The translations under genes and the position numbers were made by a program. Below the pieces are notes generated by a model. It saw only the letters and a program-made list of their open reading frames with translations. It had not been told where the DNA came from and made no database searches. From Vesta saturnalis (lineage: Eukaryota > Arthropoda > Insecta > Coleoptera > Lampyridae), in assembly GCA_036346205.1 (NCBI GenBank), contig JARFJB010000889.1, forward strand, positions 683,501-747,500: a DNA stretch of 64,000 bases. The letters run 5' to 3'. Shown in pieces: positions 22,411 to 33,249 of the stretch. The first letter of the stretch is position 1. Each line of letters starts with the position of its first letter.

Positions 22411-22616
22411 ATAGAGTTATGTGCTTGACCCGAACTGCCAGTTTCAATGGCCCGCTAAGTAGTGGTTAGCCTTTTACGGTACAAGTATTGCTGGGAACTG
22501 AGATCAGACCACCAGTCTGAATAGCCTGCTAGGTGGTGGAAGACTTCTACAACCTGAGTGATTTCTACTTCTTTTGTTGTTAGTATGTTCATCCTTATGG
22601 TCAGTACTTTCTTATG

Positions 22617-23589
22617 TTAGCTCATGTAGATCTTGTTCGTAGATTGTTCAGGAGTCCTTCTCCTCTTCAGCCCTTGTCATTCTTTCTTGTAGAAGTTGCG
22701 CTATTTTGTGTAATTGTATAGTTTATAATCATGAGATGTGGTTATTTCTGGTATTAAACAAAATAAAAGATTTATTCTGCGGGTTTTATTCGGTTATTCA
22801 TACCTGTTTGCGACGTAATTGTTGGTAGATAGGCTCTCGACCGCCCACGATCCCGAGGAGGTCAGGCAGGTATTTCATTCCCTCGCCAAGGGGGAGTGCG
22901 GGATGCTCGAGCTTTCCAACCTCCTTCAGCCACAATCATGGATTCACAGCATACATACATTACGTATACATGCATGGTGGGACTAAGAATGGGTGTGGTC
23001 AAGATGGGATCGCAAGGAACGGAGTTAGGGTTCTAAGGAAGAAGATACTACCCCAACATTCGCCAAAGTAGCTACACATGTTGTGCATATACGCAGTGAC
23101 GATGCCGCTACATGTGTTTTTTCAGGGGGTTTTCCTCATACACATGTAGCAGCATGGTCACTGCGTATATGCACACCATGTGCGGCGAATGCTGGGCTAG
23201 TGTTTTCCCCTCAGAACCGTAACTCCGTTCCTTGCGATATTATCCTGACCACAACCATCCTTAATCCCACTATGCATGTATACGTAATGTATGTATGCTG
23301 GGAATCCATGATTGTGGCTGAAGGAGCTTGGAAAGCTCGAATAGCCTGCCCTTCCCCTTGAGGAGTGAAAGAAATAGGTGGCCCGGTCCCCCTCGGAATC
23401 GTAGGGGGTGCGCGAGCCTACCTACCAACTATTACGTCGCAAACTAAAACCCGCAGAAATCTAAATTAATTCTCATGATTGTAAACTATACAATTACACA
23501 AAACAGCTCAACACCAATAAGAAAGAATGACCAGAGCTGAAGAGGAGAAGGATTCTAAACAGTCTACGAACAAGATCTACATATGCTAA
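22617..23589. repeat. Fold-back element B (long palindrome)
   Basis: The left arm 22617-23116 pairs with the right arm 23128-23589, with a spacer of only about 10 bp. Landmarks: ATGTAGATCTTGTTCGTAGA (22624) against TCTACGAACAAGATCTACAT (23563); TTTGCGACGTAATTGTTGG (22808) against ACTATTACGTCGCAAAC (23429); TGCATATACGCAGTGACGATG (23083) against CATGGTCACTGCGTATATGCA (23152). It differs in sequence from elements A and C. It is GC-richer than its surroundings in the core. No coding capacity beyond a 92-codon frame that reads through the hairpin. Confidence 0.88.
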
Positions 23590-23904
23590 AGAGACAGTCT
23601 GCAATAATACAATACGATGTATAGGTTATTCGCGGTATGCAGAGACGTAAGTGGTTTTTTTAAAAGCGCCCAGAAGGAGATTAGAAAGGAAATGAATTGT
23701 TAGTGGCATTTCGGCTTATCAGAAGGAAAGCATTAAAAATATCGGTTTCAAAGTCAGTGTGCTTTGTGAAAAAAATATCCTTCAGGGAGAAAAATGGAAA
23801 AATATGTGTACAATTTGACGTTATCAAATGTGGGTGGTTGCTAGAGGATCACCAAAAATGTCTTAGCAAGATTATATATCAACAAAAATTTTAATAATTC
23901 TTCG
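23590..23904. other. Possible upstream part of the following transposase remnant
   Basis: A 65-codon frame (23697-23894) is rich in Lys and Ser and has no motif I can place. It lies directly before recognisable transposase sequence in the same orientation, so it may be its decayed N-terminal half. Confidence 0.25.
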
Positions 23905-24397
23905 AATGGTAAAATGTTTATAACCCTCCAAGCCGCAAATAAAGATGGTTTTATTAAAAATAGCAGATTAATAGTCGCCGCGAAGCCAAAAGCGTGAGAT
24001 CATCACAACATGGAGGTGACAAACTATGAAAAGTGGCTAAACGATTAGGAATTACCAAACGTACAGGAGTCATCTTTAGTTGTTGTGGACCACGCTGCTT
24101 ACCATGTACGTGTAGTAGAGAAAGTACCGCCTTCTTCGTGGAAAAGGAAGATACAAAATCGATTAACAATGAAGAATATTTCATGTCCCAAGATGAATTT
24201 GAAGATCTTTCTAAGAAATTTTGAGTATTTGCAATAAATATGAGCAAACTTGGAAAAAAGGTAATACTGCATACCGGAGTAATAATATCCCAGTTTTACT
24301 CGCGAGAAAATGTGCTGGATCTAACGGTAGAACCATTAATAGTTTCGGTGAATGTTGTAAATTCAGAGGACAGTGATAGTGAAGATGATGAATAATT
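23905..24397 (+). pseudogene. Long-spacing DDE transposase remnant, copy 1
   Basis: In order: NKDGFIKNSRLIVAAK (23930), DHHNMEVTNYEKWL after a stop (24000), ESSLVVVDHAAYHVRVVEKV (24070-24130) with the second catalytic Asp (VVDxAxYH), KIQNRLTMKNI, a decayed stretch, and the acidic tail SEDSDSEDDE ending at a TAA at 24394. The DxAxYHS block and the acidic C-terminus are shared with the copies at 35228, 39196 and 49523. The first catalytic block and the NPIE block are missing or unreadable. Confidence 0.7.
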
Positions 24398-24796
24398 TTA
24401 TACCTATCTTACAATAACAATTGCGTTGTCTTGTTTTCATTTAATAAACCAAGGGTGGCAGTATGTGCAACGGTAAACTACATTTCACATGATATACATT
24501 TTAACGAGATATATTTCAAGGTCTTTGATTATGAAGGTACAAACAGCGATTTCTGTAAGCGTCATTAAGAAATAATTTGAAAATTATTAGATACTAGCCG
24601 TACCCGACGCGCGTTGGTGCGATCTCACAATGGCGGGGGGGGGGGGTATTTAAAAATATTGCCAAAATCGTTCGCGGGAGTGTACTCAACAACTTCCCAA
24701 TGTTTAATGGCCATGGGATGAATGGTGTAGTAATGCATAAACGACAGAAACACAGCCATACATTCATTTATACAGTGAGTCCCAGAAGTTATGTCT
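24398..24796. other. Spacer with poly-G run and repeat-like edge
   Basis: Contains ACTAGCCGTACCCGACGCGC at about 24594, which looks like the edge of a dispersed arthropod repeat, and a run of about 11 G at 24636. Nothing else recognised. Confidence 0.3.
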
Positions 24797-25628
24797 AAAT
24801 TCATTTAAAGTTCAAGGGTCTAGTTTTAGGAGAAACGCTCAAACACGTCGATTTTAGTTTTGACTGCGGTTTTTTTAGTGGTAATATTTTGTATATAGGG
24901 TGGATCAAAAATTAGTTACGACCACCAACTTGATTTTGTCAAATGGTAACACCTTGTTTTACTTCATTTTCTGAATCTGCTTTGAATTATGAGTAAATCT
25001 CATGTGCCATGTTCTATACCTATAGTCAACAGATCTCGAGATATTTACGACAAAAAAAATATTGTCTTTATAAAACTATCAAGAACAATTGCAAAATAAT
25101 CGTATCCATTGTGATCCATAAACAATAGGTACATGTTTTCATTTCCTTGTGTATGTCAATTTATTTCTGACGTCGAATTTCAACATTTGTGCTTTCTGAA
25201 ATGGTGAAATTAACGGAACGAGAAAAATTGAAATTCGCCTTGGCTATTGTCAAGCCACAAATGGTGAACATTTGATTTGATTTGTTGTTGCTTTTTGAAT
25301 AAATTGTTCCTTATGTCAGAAAACAAAGGCCACCTTCCTTGATATGGTCTTAATTGATGATACGTTCAATTGCAAATTCCTCGAGATCTATTGACTTTAG
25401 GAATAGGACATGGTACATGAGATTTACTCAGAATTCAAAGCAGATTCAGAGAATGAAATAAAAAACAGGTGTTTCCATCTGACAATATCAAGTTGGTGGT
25501 CGTAACTTATTTTTGGGCCACCCTATGCACAAAATTTTACCACTAAAAAAACCGCAGTCAAAAACAAAAATCGACTGTTCGAGCGTTTCTCCAAAAACTA
25601 GACCCTTGAACTTTAAATGAATGAATTT
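24797..25628. repeat. Fold-back element C
   Basis: The left arm 24797-25052 pairs with the right arm 25373-25628. Landmarks: TTCAAGGGTCTAGTTTTAGG (24820) with CCAAAAACTAGACCCTTGAA (25591), ACCACCAACTTGATTTTGTC (24922) with GACAATATCAAGTTGGTGGT (25480), and AGATCTCGAGATATTT with AATTCCTCGAGATCT. The 320-bp interior holds a short frame MVKLTEREKLKFALAIVK (25201) resembling the N-terminus of a helix-turn-helix transposase. The element could therefore be a deletion derivative that kept the first codons of its parent. Confidence 0.83.
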
Positions 25629-25829
25629 CCAAACGTCAATCGCAGTGCAAAACTCGCATCATTGATTCTCTCATTAGTAAGATAACTGAAAAACGCTTCT
25701 TTGGGAGGGAGCCTAGTCTCACTTAAGTATCACTGTACTCATTAGAAAACACACCTTTGCGAACTACTAGAGAAAATTCTTCATCATTGTTACAATTAGC
25801 GCACGTAGTCATTTTTTTTTTACTATTTT

Positions 25830-26462
25830 CTACACTAGCCAATTCTGTAATGATGAAATGGGAATCATAACCCGATAAATTGGAAACACAACTGGTAGAA
25901 TGTGGGAGTATTTATAGTTTAGGTTACAATTATGATGTGATGCTCCCCGAAACGCTCCAGTAAAATGGTTATGGTCTCTAACTTTTATATCATAATCAGT
26001 AAATGGTTTTTCGCAAATGTGACAAATCGTGGTGCTTTCAAAGTGTTCAACCTGGTTGAGAGTTAAAGTATTCATAGGAACTATTTTATTGATTATTTCA
26101 GTGGTCCAACTTGCAATACTTCGAAGCTCTTTAACAAACCATTGAATGCAATCATTTCCTCTATAAAGCCTAAATCGGGATAAAGAATAATTGTATGAAC
26201 ACTTCAAGTAGTAAGCAATGTTGAAGGGTATATGTTTGGAATGAAATAGAGTGTTATCCCCAGGACATATTGAATTTGTGCACTTTTCTAAAATACTTTC
26301 TAAATCTGCATAAATTACAAACGGTACCTTTTCCTGCAATGGTAACTTTTTGAACTGCAGAAACATTTCTGCTTCGGTAGGCAGCCTAAATGAGCATCGA
26401 TTAAGTTGATGACATTGGATGAGATGTTTTTGTAAAAGTTCGTCCGAAGAAAAGTAGGTCAA
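25830..26462 (-). pseudogene. Polinton/Maverick-type protein-primed DNA polymerase B, N-terminal fragment
   Basis: The minus-strand frame carries KVPFVIYADLESIL (exonuclease I-like DxE motif, about residue 45), a Cys-His pair CHICEKPF, the motif VRDHNHFTGAFRGASHHNCN, and PVVF near the end. This string of motifs marks the 3'-5' exonuclease half of the polymerase B of Polintons and related adintovirus-like elements. In the last 20 codons a one-base shift puts the next exonuclease motif (a GYDxHF type) into another frame. The palm domain is absent. It is a decayed, partial copy; whether it came from an integrated virus-like element or a transposing Polinton cannot be told from this piece. No other Polinton gene was recognised nearby. 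Confidence 0.75.
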
Positions 26463-26853
26463 ACATCGATAATAAGTAAATTTATTGCACTACTTATTAG
26501 ATAGTTGTCTAGAAAAAAGAGCCGACATATTTTTAATCCACGTGAAATGATAAACAGTATTATTTTTTGTATTCTACTAGCATCAGTAATAGAACCTGCA
26601 GACTGATAATTGGTAGAAAGTACTAAGAGATTTATAGGTTCCCTGACACTATTTTGATTTTTATTTAATGCTAGTGGTGCTACACCTTTCTCCTGAATGA
26701 AAAACTTATTAATGGAGAGGTTGTTTAATTTTTCGAATTTTTTTACCTTATCTAGTTTAATGGGAAAGCGAATTTAATCATAATTCAAAACATCCATAAC
26801 ATGAGGACGCCTTAGCTACTTATCAGAGAAAAAAGTGTGTTATCTCTGGTTGT
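26463..26853. other. No clear feature; possible continuation of the polymerase relic
   Basis: AT-rich. At 26830-26853 a plus-strand frame reads KKCVISGC just before the inverted repeat described next. No other motif. Confidence 0.25.
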
Positions 26854-27033
26854 GAAAATAATATACCAAGTGTTACATTTTTCATGCCACGTTTAGCTAA
26901 TTATAAACTGCGCAAACTTTTTTTTTCAGATGGAACACCTTGTAGTTTTTTATGCCCAGTTATGTAAAATTAAATTATCTTTCTTCTGGTATAGCCATTG
27001 CAGGGGTTAAAGTTAGCACTTTTTGAGGTATTT

Positions 27034-27315
27034 TCAATTTTCTTCCCAGAAAACAGATTTACTAGGCTTTTGCTTAAAAATTGCATCTAAAATTAGCCTT
27101 ATACTTAAATAATTAGCCGGAAAATTCCAAACTATTAATTTTTTTAAATTATTTTTACCAAAAAATATGCATTTTGGGATAGGTACTTCATAGAAGGTCT
27201 CGAACAACACAAGAGTGGAGTCTAATTGGTACGAAGAAGACAAATTTAAGCAACAATCAAAACTACTGTCAGTTTCTTCGTAGTTTTGACAATCGCATTT
27301 AATTGCTTGTTTCAC
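27034..27315 (-). CDS. Unrecognised 93-codon frame overlapping the inverted repeat
   Basis: A minus-strand frame starting MKQAIKCDCQNYEETDSSFD with five Cys in its first 25 residues. Its amino-acid composition is more protein-like than random AT-rich frames. It overlaps the inner end of the left arm. I do not recognise it, and it may be a transposon fragment or chance. Confidence 0.2.
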   Translation of the reverse strand: MKQAIKCDCQNYEETDSSFDCCLNLSSSYQLDSTLVLFETFYEVPIPKCIFFGKNNLKKLIVWNFPANYLSIRLILDAIFKQKPSKSVFWEEN

Positions 27316-27419
27316 TACCTATGTTTGTTATCCTATTAATATTACTTCGTATAAAACGGTAATAAGCATTATTCTACTGATATGACATTTACTAGGATAA
27401 TGTCATAGAAATTGTTTAT

Positions 27420-28375
27420 TGGCGTGGTGAGTATATGGTACGTGATATCCTGAGCGAAGAAAACGTCAAGTTTAATGTTTTGAAACACTTAAGGAGCGGT
27501 TTGAACTTACTGCTAATGCTAATTATAAGGACTCACGGCAAGGGAAAATGAATTGTGAAGCTGTGCAATTTGGTATAGTTAACGCAGTAGTTGAATATCC
27601 CAATATTAGTACTGGAAAAGGTTAGTGCTGTCTTGCATATCTCTCAGACTTCCGTAATTAAAATATTACGTAAACATAAGTTCCATTATTATCATCCTGA
27701 ATATGCACAATAACCGTATACATTTTTGTAACTGGGTGCTGACTAAAATAGACGAAGATCAATTATTTTCCAGATATGCATTATTTACTGATGAGTGTAC
27801 CTTCCCTAACACATCTCAACCAAATCGTACAAATTATCACCATTACGACAATGATAACCTTCATTTTAATATTTCGATAGATAAGCAGCATCGTTTTTCT
27901 GTCAATGTATGCGCAGGTATTATTGGTGAATAGGCAATTGGTCGTTGTTTCTTCGAAGAAAATTCGAATGGGGGAAGGTATTTGCATTTTTTACAAAATA
28001 ATCTACTTGACTTACTCGAATACGTGCCACTGGATGTAATGAAACGCATGTGATTTATGCAAGATGGGGCTCCACTACATTTAATATAACTTTTCGCCGA
28101 TTTTTGAAGAACTTATATCCTAACAAATGGTTTGGACGGGGTGGTCCAGGCACTTGGCCTTCGAGATCTCCCCATCTAAGTTGTATAGAATTTCTTTCTT
28201 TGGGGACACATTAAAAATCTTGTTTACCAAGAAATTTCACGAAATGTAGAATATTTAAAAACCAAAATACGACATGCTTTCCGTACAAACAATTACACTG
28301 AAAATTTTGGAAAATGTACAGCCGTCATTTAGAGAAAGAATTGAGTTATGCAAATGTTGATGTTGATGTTGATCA
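27420..28375 (+). pseudogene. Tc1/mariner-superfamily transposase remnant M1
   Basis: In shifting plus frames: EYPNISTGKG (27595), LHISQTSVIKILRKHKFHYY helix-turn-helix region (27640-27700), RIHFCNWVLTKIDEDQLFSR then FTDECTFPN (first catalytic block, 27715-27815), FSVNVCAGIIG, MQDGAPLHL (second catalytic block, about 28060), LRDLPI and FFLWGHIKNLVYQEIS (third block, about 28190-28235). This is a very common insect group in which the first Asp is in FTDE and the second in QDGAPxH. Several stops and frameshifts inactivate it. Confidence 0.85.
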
Positions 28376-28984
28376 CTAATGAGAAATTAATTTTTAATAG
28401 ATGTTTTTATTGTTATTATTGTTATTAAAGTTATTATTGAAAATTTGTGCTCGGTATTTAATAATACGCTATAGTTCATTTTAAACTGAGCGCAGTTTTT
28501 AATTTTTTAAGTATAGGGCTAATTTTACATGGAATTTTTAAGCAAAACCCTTGTAAATTCGTTTGCTGGAATGAAAATTCCAAATATTTCAAAAGTACTA
28601 AGTTTAACCCCTACAATTGCTATACCAGAAGAATGGTAATTTAATTTTACATAACTGAGCATTAGAAATACAGGGTTTTCCATTTGAAAAAAAAAGTTTT
28701 CGCAGTTCAAAATTAGCTAAATGTGGCATGGAAAATGTAACACTTGGTATATTATTTTCCATTCTATTTTAATTGCAGAATTTAGACCACTCTATGTTCT
28801 TACGGTGTGCCATTAATTAAATTCAGGTATACCATATAAAAAAAGATATAAGGCCCCTTCCGGACCTTTGCACCTGTAATTTTTCTCTTATGTTAAAAAT
28901 CTCCGATACTTTAGTGTTTAGCACAGGGCACGGCACATGTTTTTGACTCAAAATTTTGCGCTCTTTCCGAATTTCAAAAAATAT

Positions 28985-29050
28985 ATAGGGTGTTCTATTT
29001 AAAATAAGAAAGTTAGTTGCTGTTCAGGAGATATGGAACACTCTGTACAT
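28985..29050. repeat. Small MITE-like palindromic repeat
   Basis: TATAGGGTGTTCTATTTAA and, 40 bp on, GATATGGAACACTCTGTACA form an imperfect inverted pair with TA at the outer ends. The AGGGTGTTC terminus is like that of fold-back element A and of the mariner-type copies in this window. Confidence 0.4.
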
Positions 29051-30049
29051 TCACCGATATTTTAAAAAACGCCAAAAAAGGATTCCAACAACCTGGGATA
29101 ATACATCTTTATCGCTTTCAAGTAGCTAAGGCGCTACAGTGGAAATACGCACAAAAACTCACCCATAAGCTTTACTTATTTTTAGATACATTACAGCCTT
29201 TCTCAATTAATACGTATATATAAATTAACGCTTTCCATTTAATCATGAATGTATTGCGTAATTCTGTATGTGCGTAAAGAGTGTCAATGCCTTACGCTTT
29301 TAAGTTGATGTTTTCCATACCACGCTAAACGTGCCATACCCTATTGTTATCTATTTTTGATACAGCTACTTCAATGTAAAATGCTTACAAGTAAAGCGTT
29401 CTTAGGTCATCTCCTGCTGTCGAAAACTCGAAAAGACTAAATATATGTATGTACACCTACTTTGTAACCAAAATGCCATGTGTTAGACTGATAATGAACC
29501 TCACACGGAATGTTGTTAAAGTAAGCGCTAACCAGTTTTTCAAACTTCATTTTACAGACTACATTAATAAACGACAAAATGTGAGGCGAAATATATACTA
29601 AAAATTGAAATTGTAAATATAGCGGATATCTTTTATTTACTACAATAAGATTACGATTTACAATATTTACCCTCATTAGAATGTTTAATTACTGAGATAC
29701 CTAATCGGTACAAATCCATTTAGTCTAAAAAATAGTTCTACTCCTTAAAAATCTTTGCAAAATTTAAAAATTTAGATACATACATGTTAATAACATAGCA
29801 TGGTATACATAACTATAATTACATTTTAATTATTACAATCAACTAATAAATAAAGGTGCCTTAATATAGTGTTTGGATTCAAAACATTATGTCATGTATG
29901 TAAAACATGATATAATTTTGTAAAGGATCACTTAACAACTGTTTTATTTTTAACAATTTTAGGTTTTATTTTGAACCCAAACATAAAATTTTTATGTATA
30001 ATTAGTAGATTTGTGGTTCTTCTTTATAAAATCTAAAAATCTACATTAT
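29051..30049. other. 3' flank of the unknown minus-strand gene, nothing else recognised
   Basis: AT-rich. A 68-codon (29017-29223) and a 79-codon frame (29437-29676) have no motif. TTTATT (AATAAA on the minus strand) occurs around 29943 and 29967, about 80-105 bp past the stop codon of the gene ending at 30050, and could be its poly(A) signal. Confidence 0.4.
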
Positions 30050-31147
30050 TTAAGGTGACATAGATTTTTTATTGTTCTCAGGTGGTGCTACCCATCTTGA
30101 TCTGGCGGCTCCCATGTTTTTATAATTTTCATTCCAAGGCTTTAATTGTCTTAATTCATTTTCTAAAATTAAATCTTCTTCTTGAGATCTGGAGTGAAGA
30201 GGTTTTGGTGCTATTACAGAAACTGCAATATAAGCTTTCGGACTTTTGTCAAGGTTTGAGTGGTATAAAGGATTTCCCGTTACTCTATGATATGCAAAAT
30301 TTCTAGGATATGCTTTACTTCCTTGACTTGTATCGGGTTGCCAAGAATATCTTGAGTTTTCTACATTTTCTAGATCTACATCCGATGATGGTTTATATAC
30401 AACTTTTCCCTCAGAGTGAAAATCTGGCCATTGGTTAGTTTTTAAAGCTTCTGTATTACCATTTGATGGTTGTTTTTCACCATTAAGAATAACCACCATC
30501 TTATTTAATTCACTTGTATTGTTATCACTTAATACAGGCTTTATATCGCTTTGCTTTTTTACATTCGTATGCAAAACAGGTTGATGAGATGTTTCAAACT
30601 CCTCATGTTCATGTTTACCTAAATTTTTGTTTAAAGTAGGATGTGCAACTGATGAAAAATTATTAATATCTTCAATTGAATTTTGTATACTATCAAATAA
30701 TTTCTTTGAAGTTATAAGGTCATTATCTATTTTCTCTAAAATATTAAAGTGTTTATTAAGTTATAAAAATTTATAATTACTTACGTAACAATCTGTGAAC
30801 CTTTTCCCATTGTTCAGGATCCGCAGCAATTTTAATCATTAACTCCAGCAAAGCTTGATTTTTCGAAATCTAAAAGGAAATTTCTTAATAGGTCCAAGAT
30901 GAAATATACGTTATACCTGATTCTTTTTTCTATCGTTAGGCGTTGGCAAATCAACGTTTGTTACTTCAAATCTCGAGTTGTTATTTACGAGACCCATAAG
31001 AAATTCATAACTGCGCTTTTCTCGATTGCTTTTTGATTGCTTCGCGCTTATGTCCCGATTGTTCATAGCTTCGTGTGAATCTGGGGGACCAGACGATTCC
31101 ATTGATGAATTTCCTTCTATATGATGTTTTATATGTTGATCCTCGAT
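30050..31147 (-). CDS. Unknown three-exon gene, hydrophilic protein of at least 318 residues
   Basis: Inferred exons (minus strand): 31147-30917, 30869-30785 and 30735-30050. Junctions are CAG|GTATAA...TTTTAG and TTAC|GTAAGT...ATTTTAG; introns are 47 and 49 bp and the phases fit without a stop. From the ATG at 31102 the product has 318 residues. The frame is open upstream to an acceptor (TATTTCAG) at 31148, so a further 5' exon is possible. The protein is polar and has no signal peptide or membrane segment in the visible part. Exon 2 encodes a compact block, ISKNQALLELMIKIAADPEQ followed by WEKVHRLL. The C-terminus has SRYSWQPD, AYPRNFAYHRVTGNPLYH and a final AARSRWVAPPENN. I do not recognise the family. 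Clean splice sites and the lack of frameshifts, unlike all neighbours, argue for a live host gene. Confidence 0.75.
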
Positions 31148-31924
31148 CTGAAATAAGTAAATATGTCAGTATAAAATTTTAATTGCAAAGTAAACGTGTG
31201 TAACATAAATTATTTAATAGGAACACATATTGCAAGGACGTTCTTTTATATTGTAATAGCTTTAATGATGGGCATGTCTACTAACGGCACGTTTTTTTAG
31301 AGTATGTGCACTATTATTTATAATTAAAATGAAGACTGTACAATTTTATAAGTAAAATTTCACATAATAATATGTTAGTAATGAACTGTTGTAAAAATAG
31401 GTATCTTCATTCTTGTTGCCTGTCTAGGGAATAGAATTATGTTTTTTTACATATTTTGAACAGAAATGAGCATGTGAACAAGATACAAAACTATATTATT
31501 TAATTTTTTGAGTTTTGCGAGTATGCTTAACTATGAATAAGTATTTCTTATAAAAACTTACACAGGACACTTTGACTAGACACAAATACATATTTGCATT
31601 ATATTTGCATAGTTAAACTCGTAAAATATAAGCCACACGTACCTACAGTTATTTTAGCCTTAATACTCAATACACTATAAAGTTTTGCAAGAATTAATTA
31701 AGGACTGATTTCTATTTCAATGTACCTGAAAACACAGACTAGAATGAATTGCTAAAGTTAAAGGAAGTTACTGAAAAACTTAAAGCATTTCATGGAGAGG
31801 TTGAAATTAGTTAAAAATTTACATTTCAGTAAAGTTTCGATACTTTTGCACTTCAAGTGCAACGAAATCAAATGCGATTAAATTAATAAAGTTTCTTAAC
31901 GAACTTAATGTTTTCCTTACATAT
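31148..31924. other. Upstream region of the unknown gene
   Basis: AT-rich, no further exon confidently seen. A promoter or additional 5' exon of the minus-strand gene would be expected here. Nothing else noticed. Confidence 0.3.
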
Positions 31925-33240
31925 ACAGGATGGTACCTTGCGGGACGCAGCATAGCGATTTCAATGGTAATTTCTTTATATTCGATTATTAGGTCCCCTA
32001 ATTATTTTAGAGCAAAAGTGTAAATACGTTTTTTGTAGAGAAAAAAATACTGCATCTGTACACACTATTAATTATTATTTTCAGTTTTCTGAAACCGTAG
32101 AAATCGGCAAAATAAAAACCTTCGTTTTAAAATAAATCAGATATACCTTGGAATGTTATTTTAGACAGCGAGTGAACTTTCATTTACTAAAACTTTCTTG
32201 ATACTGATTAAACTATTTAATTTGTGTACAGGATGCCGTATCATTTTACTAATCGTGAATATACAGACAGTAATTGTATTTGTGGCTTCTGTAACGGAAA
32301 TTCAAGAAAAGCAGTAAGAGAATATCAACGAAAATTTTCAAATCGATAAAGAAGTGTTTATAAGAACTCATAAAATATTCTCAGAAGATCGATTTGGAGA
32401 GATTGCTGATAGAGAAGTTCTACCAAATCCAGAAGATAATAGAGTTCTCCGATTATTCGACAATAACAGAAAACTAAGTACACGATAGGCTGCTATTCAG
32501 CTTAATGTAGGGCTTTTCACGTACAAAAACTGCAACATTTGTTACCAGGTGACGCCGAAAAAAGAGGAAATTTTTGTAGGTGGTTATTGGAATCACATCA
32601 GCAAGACCGATTATTTTTGAATAGAATAATGTGGACAGATGAGACAACCTTTACACGTACTGGTATAATTAATGTACATAATCTACGTGTATGGGCACAC
32701 GAAAACCCCCATGAAGTTCGTCCATCACCTTTTCTGCATGAATTTAGCTATAACGTATTGATGGGAGTTTTTCATAATTCCATTTGTGGACCATATTTTT
32801 TACCCCCTAGGCTAAACGTTCTATCATTTCATCAGTTTTTAAACAATGGTTTTCAAGACTTAAGGGATAACTTGTTAGATAATATGCCATTAAATGTAAT
32901 AGCCAATAATTGGATTCAAATGGATGGTGCTCCGCCGCATTATGGAGGGCAAATCTGTGAGTGGCTTGATGAAAATTATAACGGAAGGTGGTCGGTTGCC
33001 ACCAAGATATGATTTACAAATAAGATTATCTTCCGATGGACCAATCAGGTGGCCACCCGTATCACCTGGGGTTATTTTATATGGGGATATTTAAAAAAGA
33101 AATTTATAGGACCCCCGTACAAACACGGGAAGATCTAAATAACTGCAAGTGCAATAATCAACTTCAAAATGGACGCCAACGCCAGGAAAATGACAATACG
33201 TTCAATGTTTTGGCTCAGTAGAGGAAAATCCCCACTTAAG
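31925..33240 (+). pseudogene. Tc1/mariner-superfamily transposase remnant M2
   Basis: An element end, ATACAGGATGGTACCTTGCG, lies at about 31923. The ORF seems to start at 32233 with MPYHFTNREYTDSNCI, then GNSRKAVREYQRKFSNR (helix-turn-helix 1), after a stop RTHKIFSEDRFGEI, NNRKLSTR (helix-turn-helix 2), the frame 32539-33012 with MWTDETTFTRTG (first catalytic block), NLRVWAHENPHEV, NVLMGVFHN, GPYFLPPRLN and QMDGAPPHYG (second block), then in a shifted frame the GRGGP/RWPP region and EIYRTPVQTREDLN. At least three disruptions. It belongs to the same broad group as M1, M4 and M5. Confidence 0.87.
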
Positions 33241-33249
33241 TTTAATGAC

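Larger units (their letters stand above)
26854..28759. repeat. 265-bp inverted repeat flanking a mariner-superfamily relic
   Basis: The left arm 26854-27118 matches the reverse complement of 28500-28759 at roughly four positions in five, with landmarks AATATACCAAGTGTTACAT, AGTTATGTAAAATTAAATTA and TTCTTCTGGTATAGC. Read in the arm direction both copies encode ENNIPSVTF(F/S)MP(R/H)LAN, followed by LRKLFFS. Copy 1 is preceded by CVISGC, reminiscent of the start of a THAP zinc finger. The arms may be the terminal repeats of one element about 1.9 kb long, or two opposed copies of another repeat. Confidence 0.65.

Noticed and set aside
21746..22447. Frames of 90-190 codons rich in His-Thr, Cys-Val, Arg-Val or Tyr-Ile
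   Set aside because: They are translations of the compound microsatellite on both strands.
22500..23600. CRISPR-like or phage structure suggested by regular repeats
   Set aside because: The structure is a single palindrome, not spaced direct repeats, and the window is eukaryotic (introns, insect transposons).
24594..24620. ACTAGCCGTACCCGACGCGC as the edge of a known arthropod repeat
   Set aside because: It looks familiar, but only about 25 bp can be matched from memory, too short to name a family.
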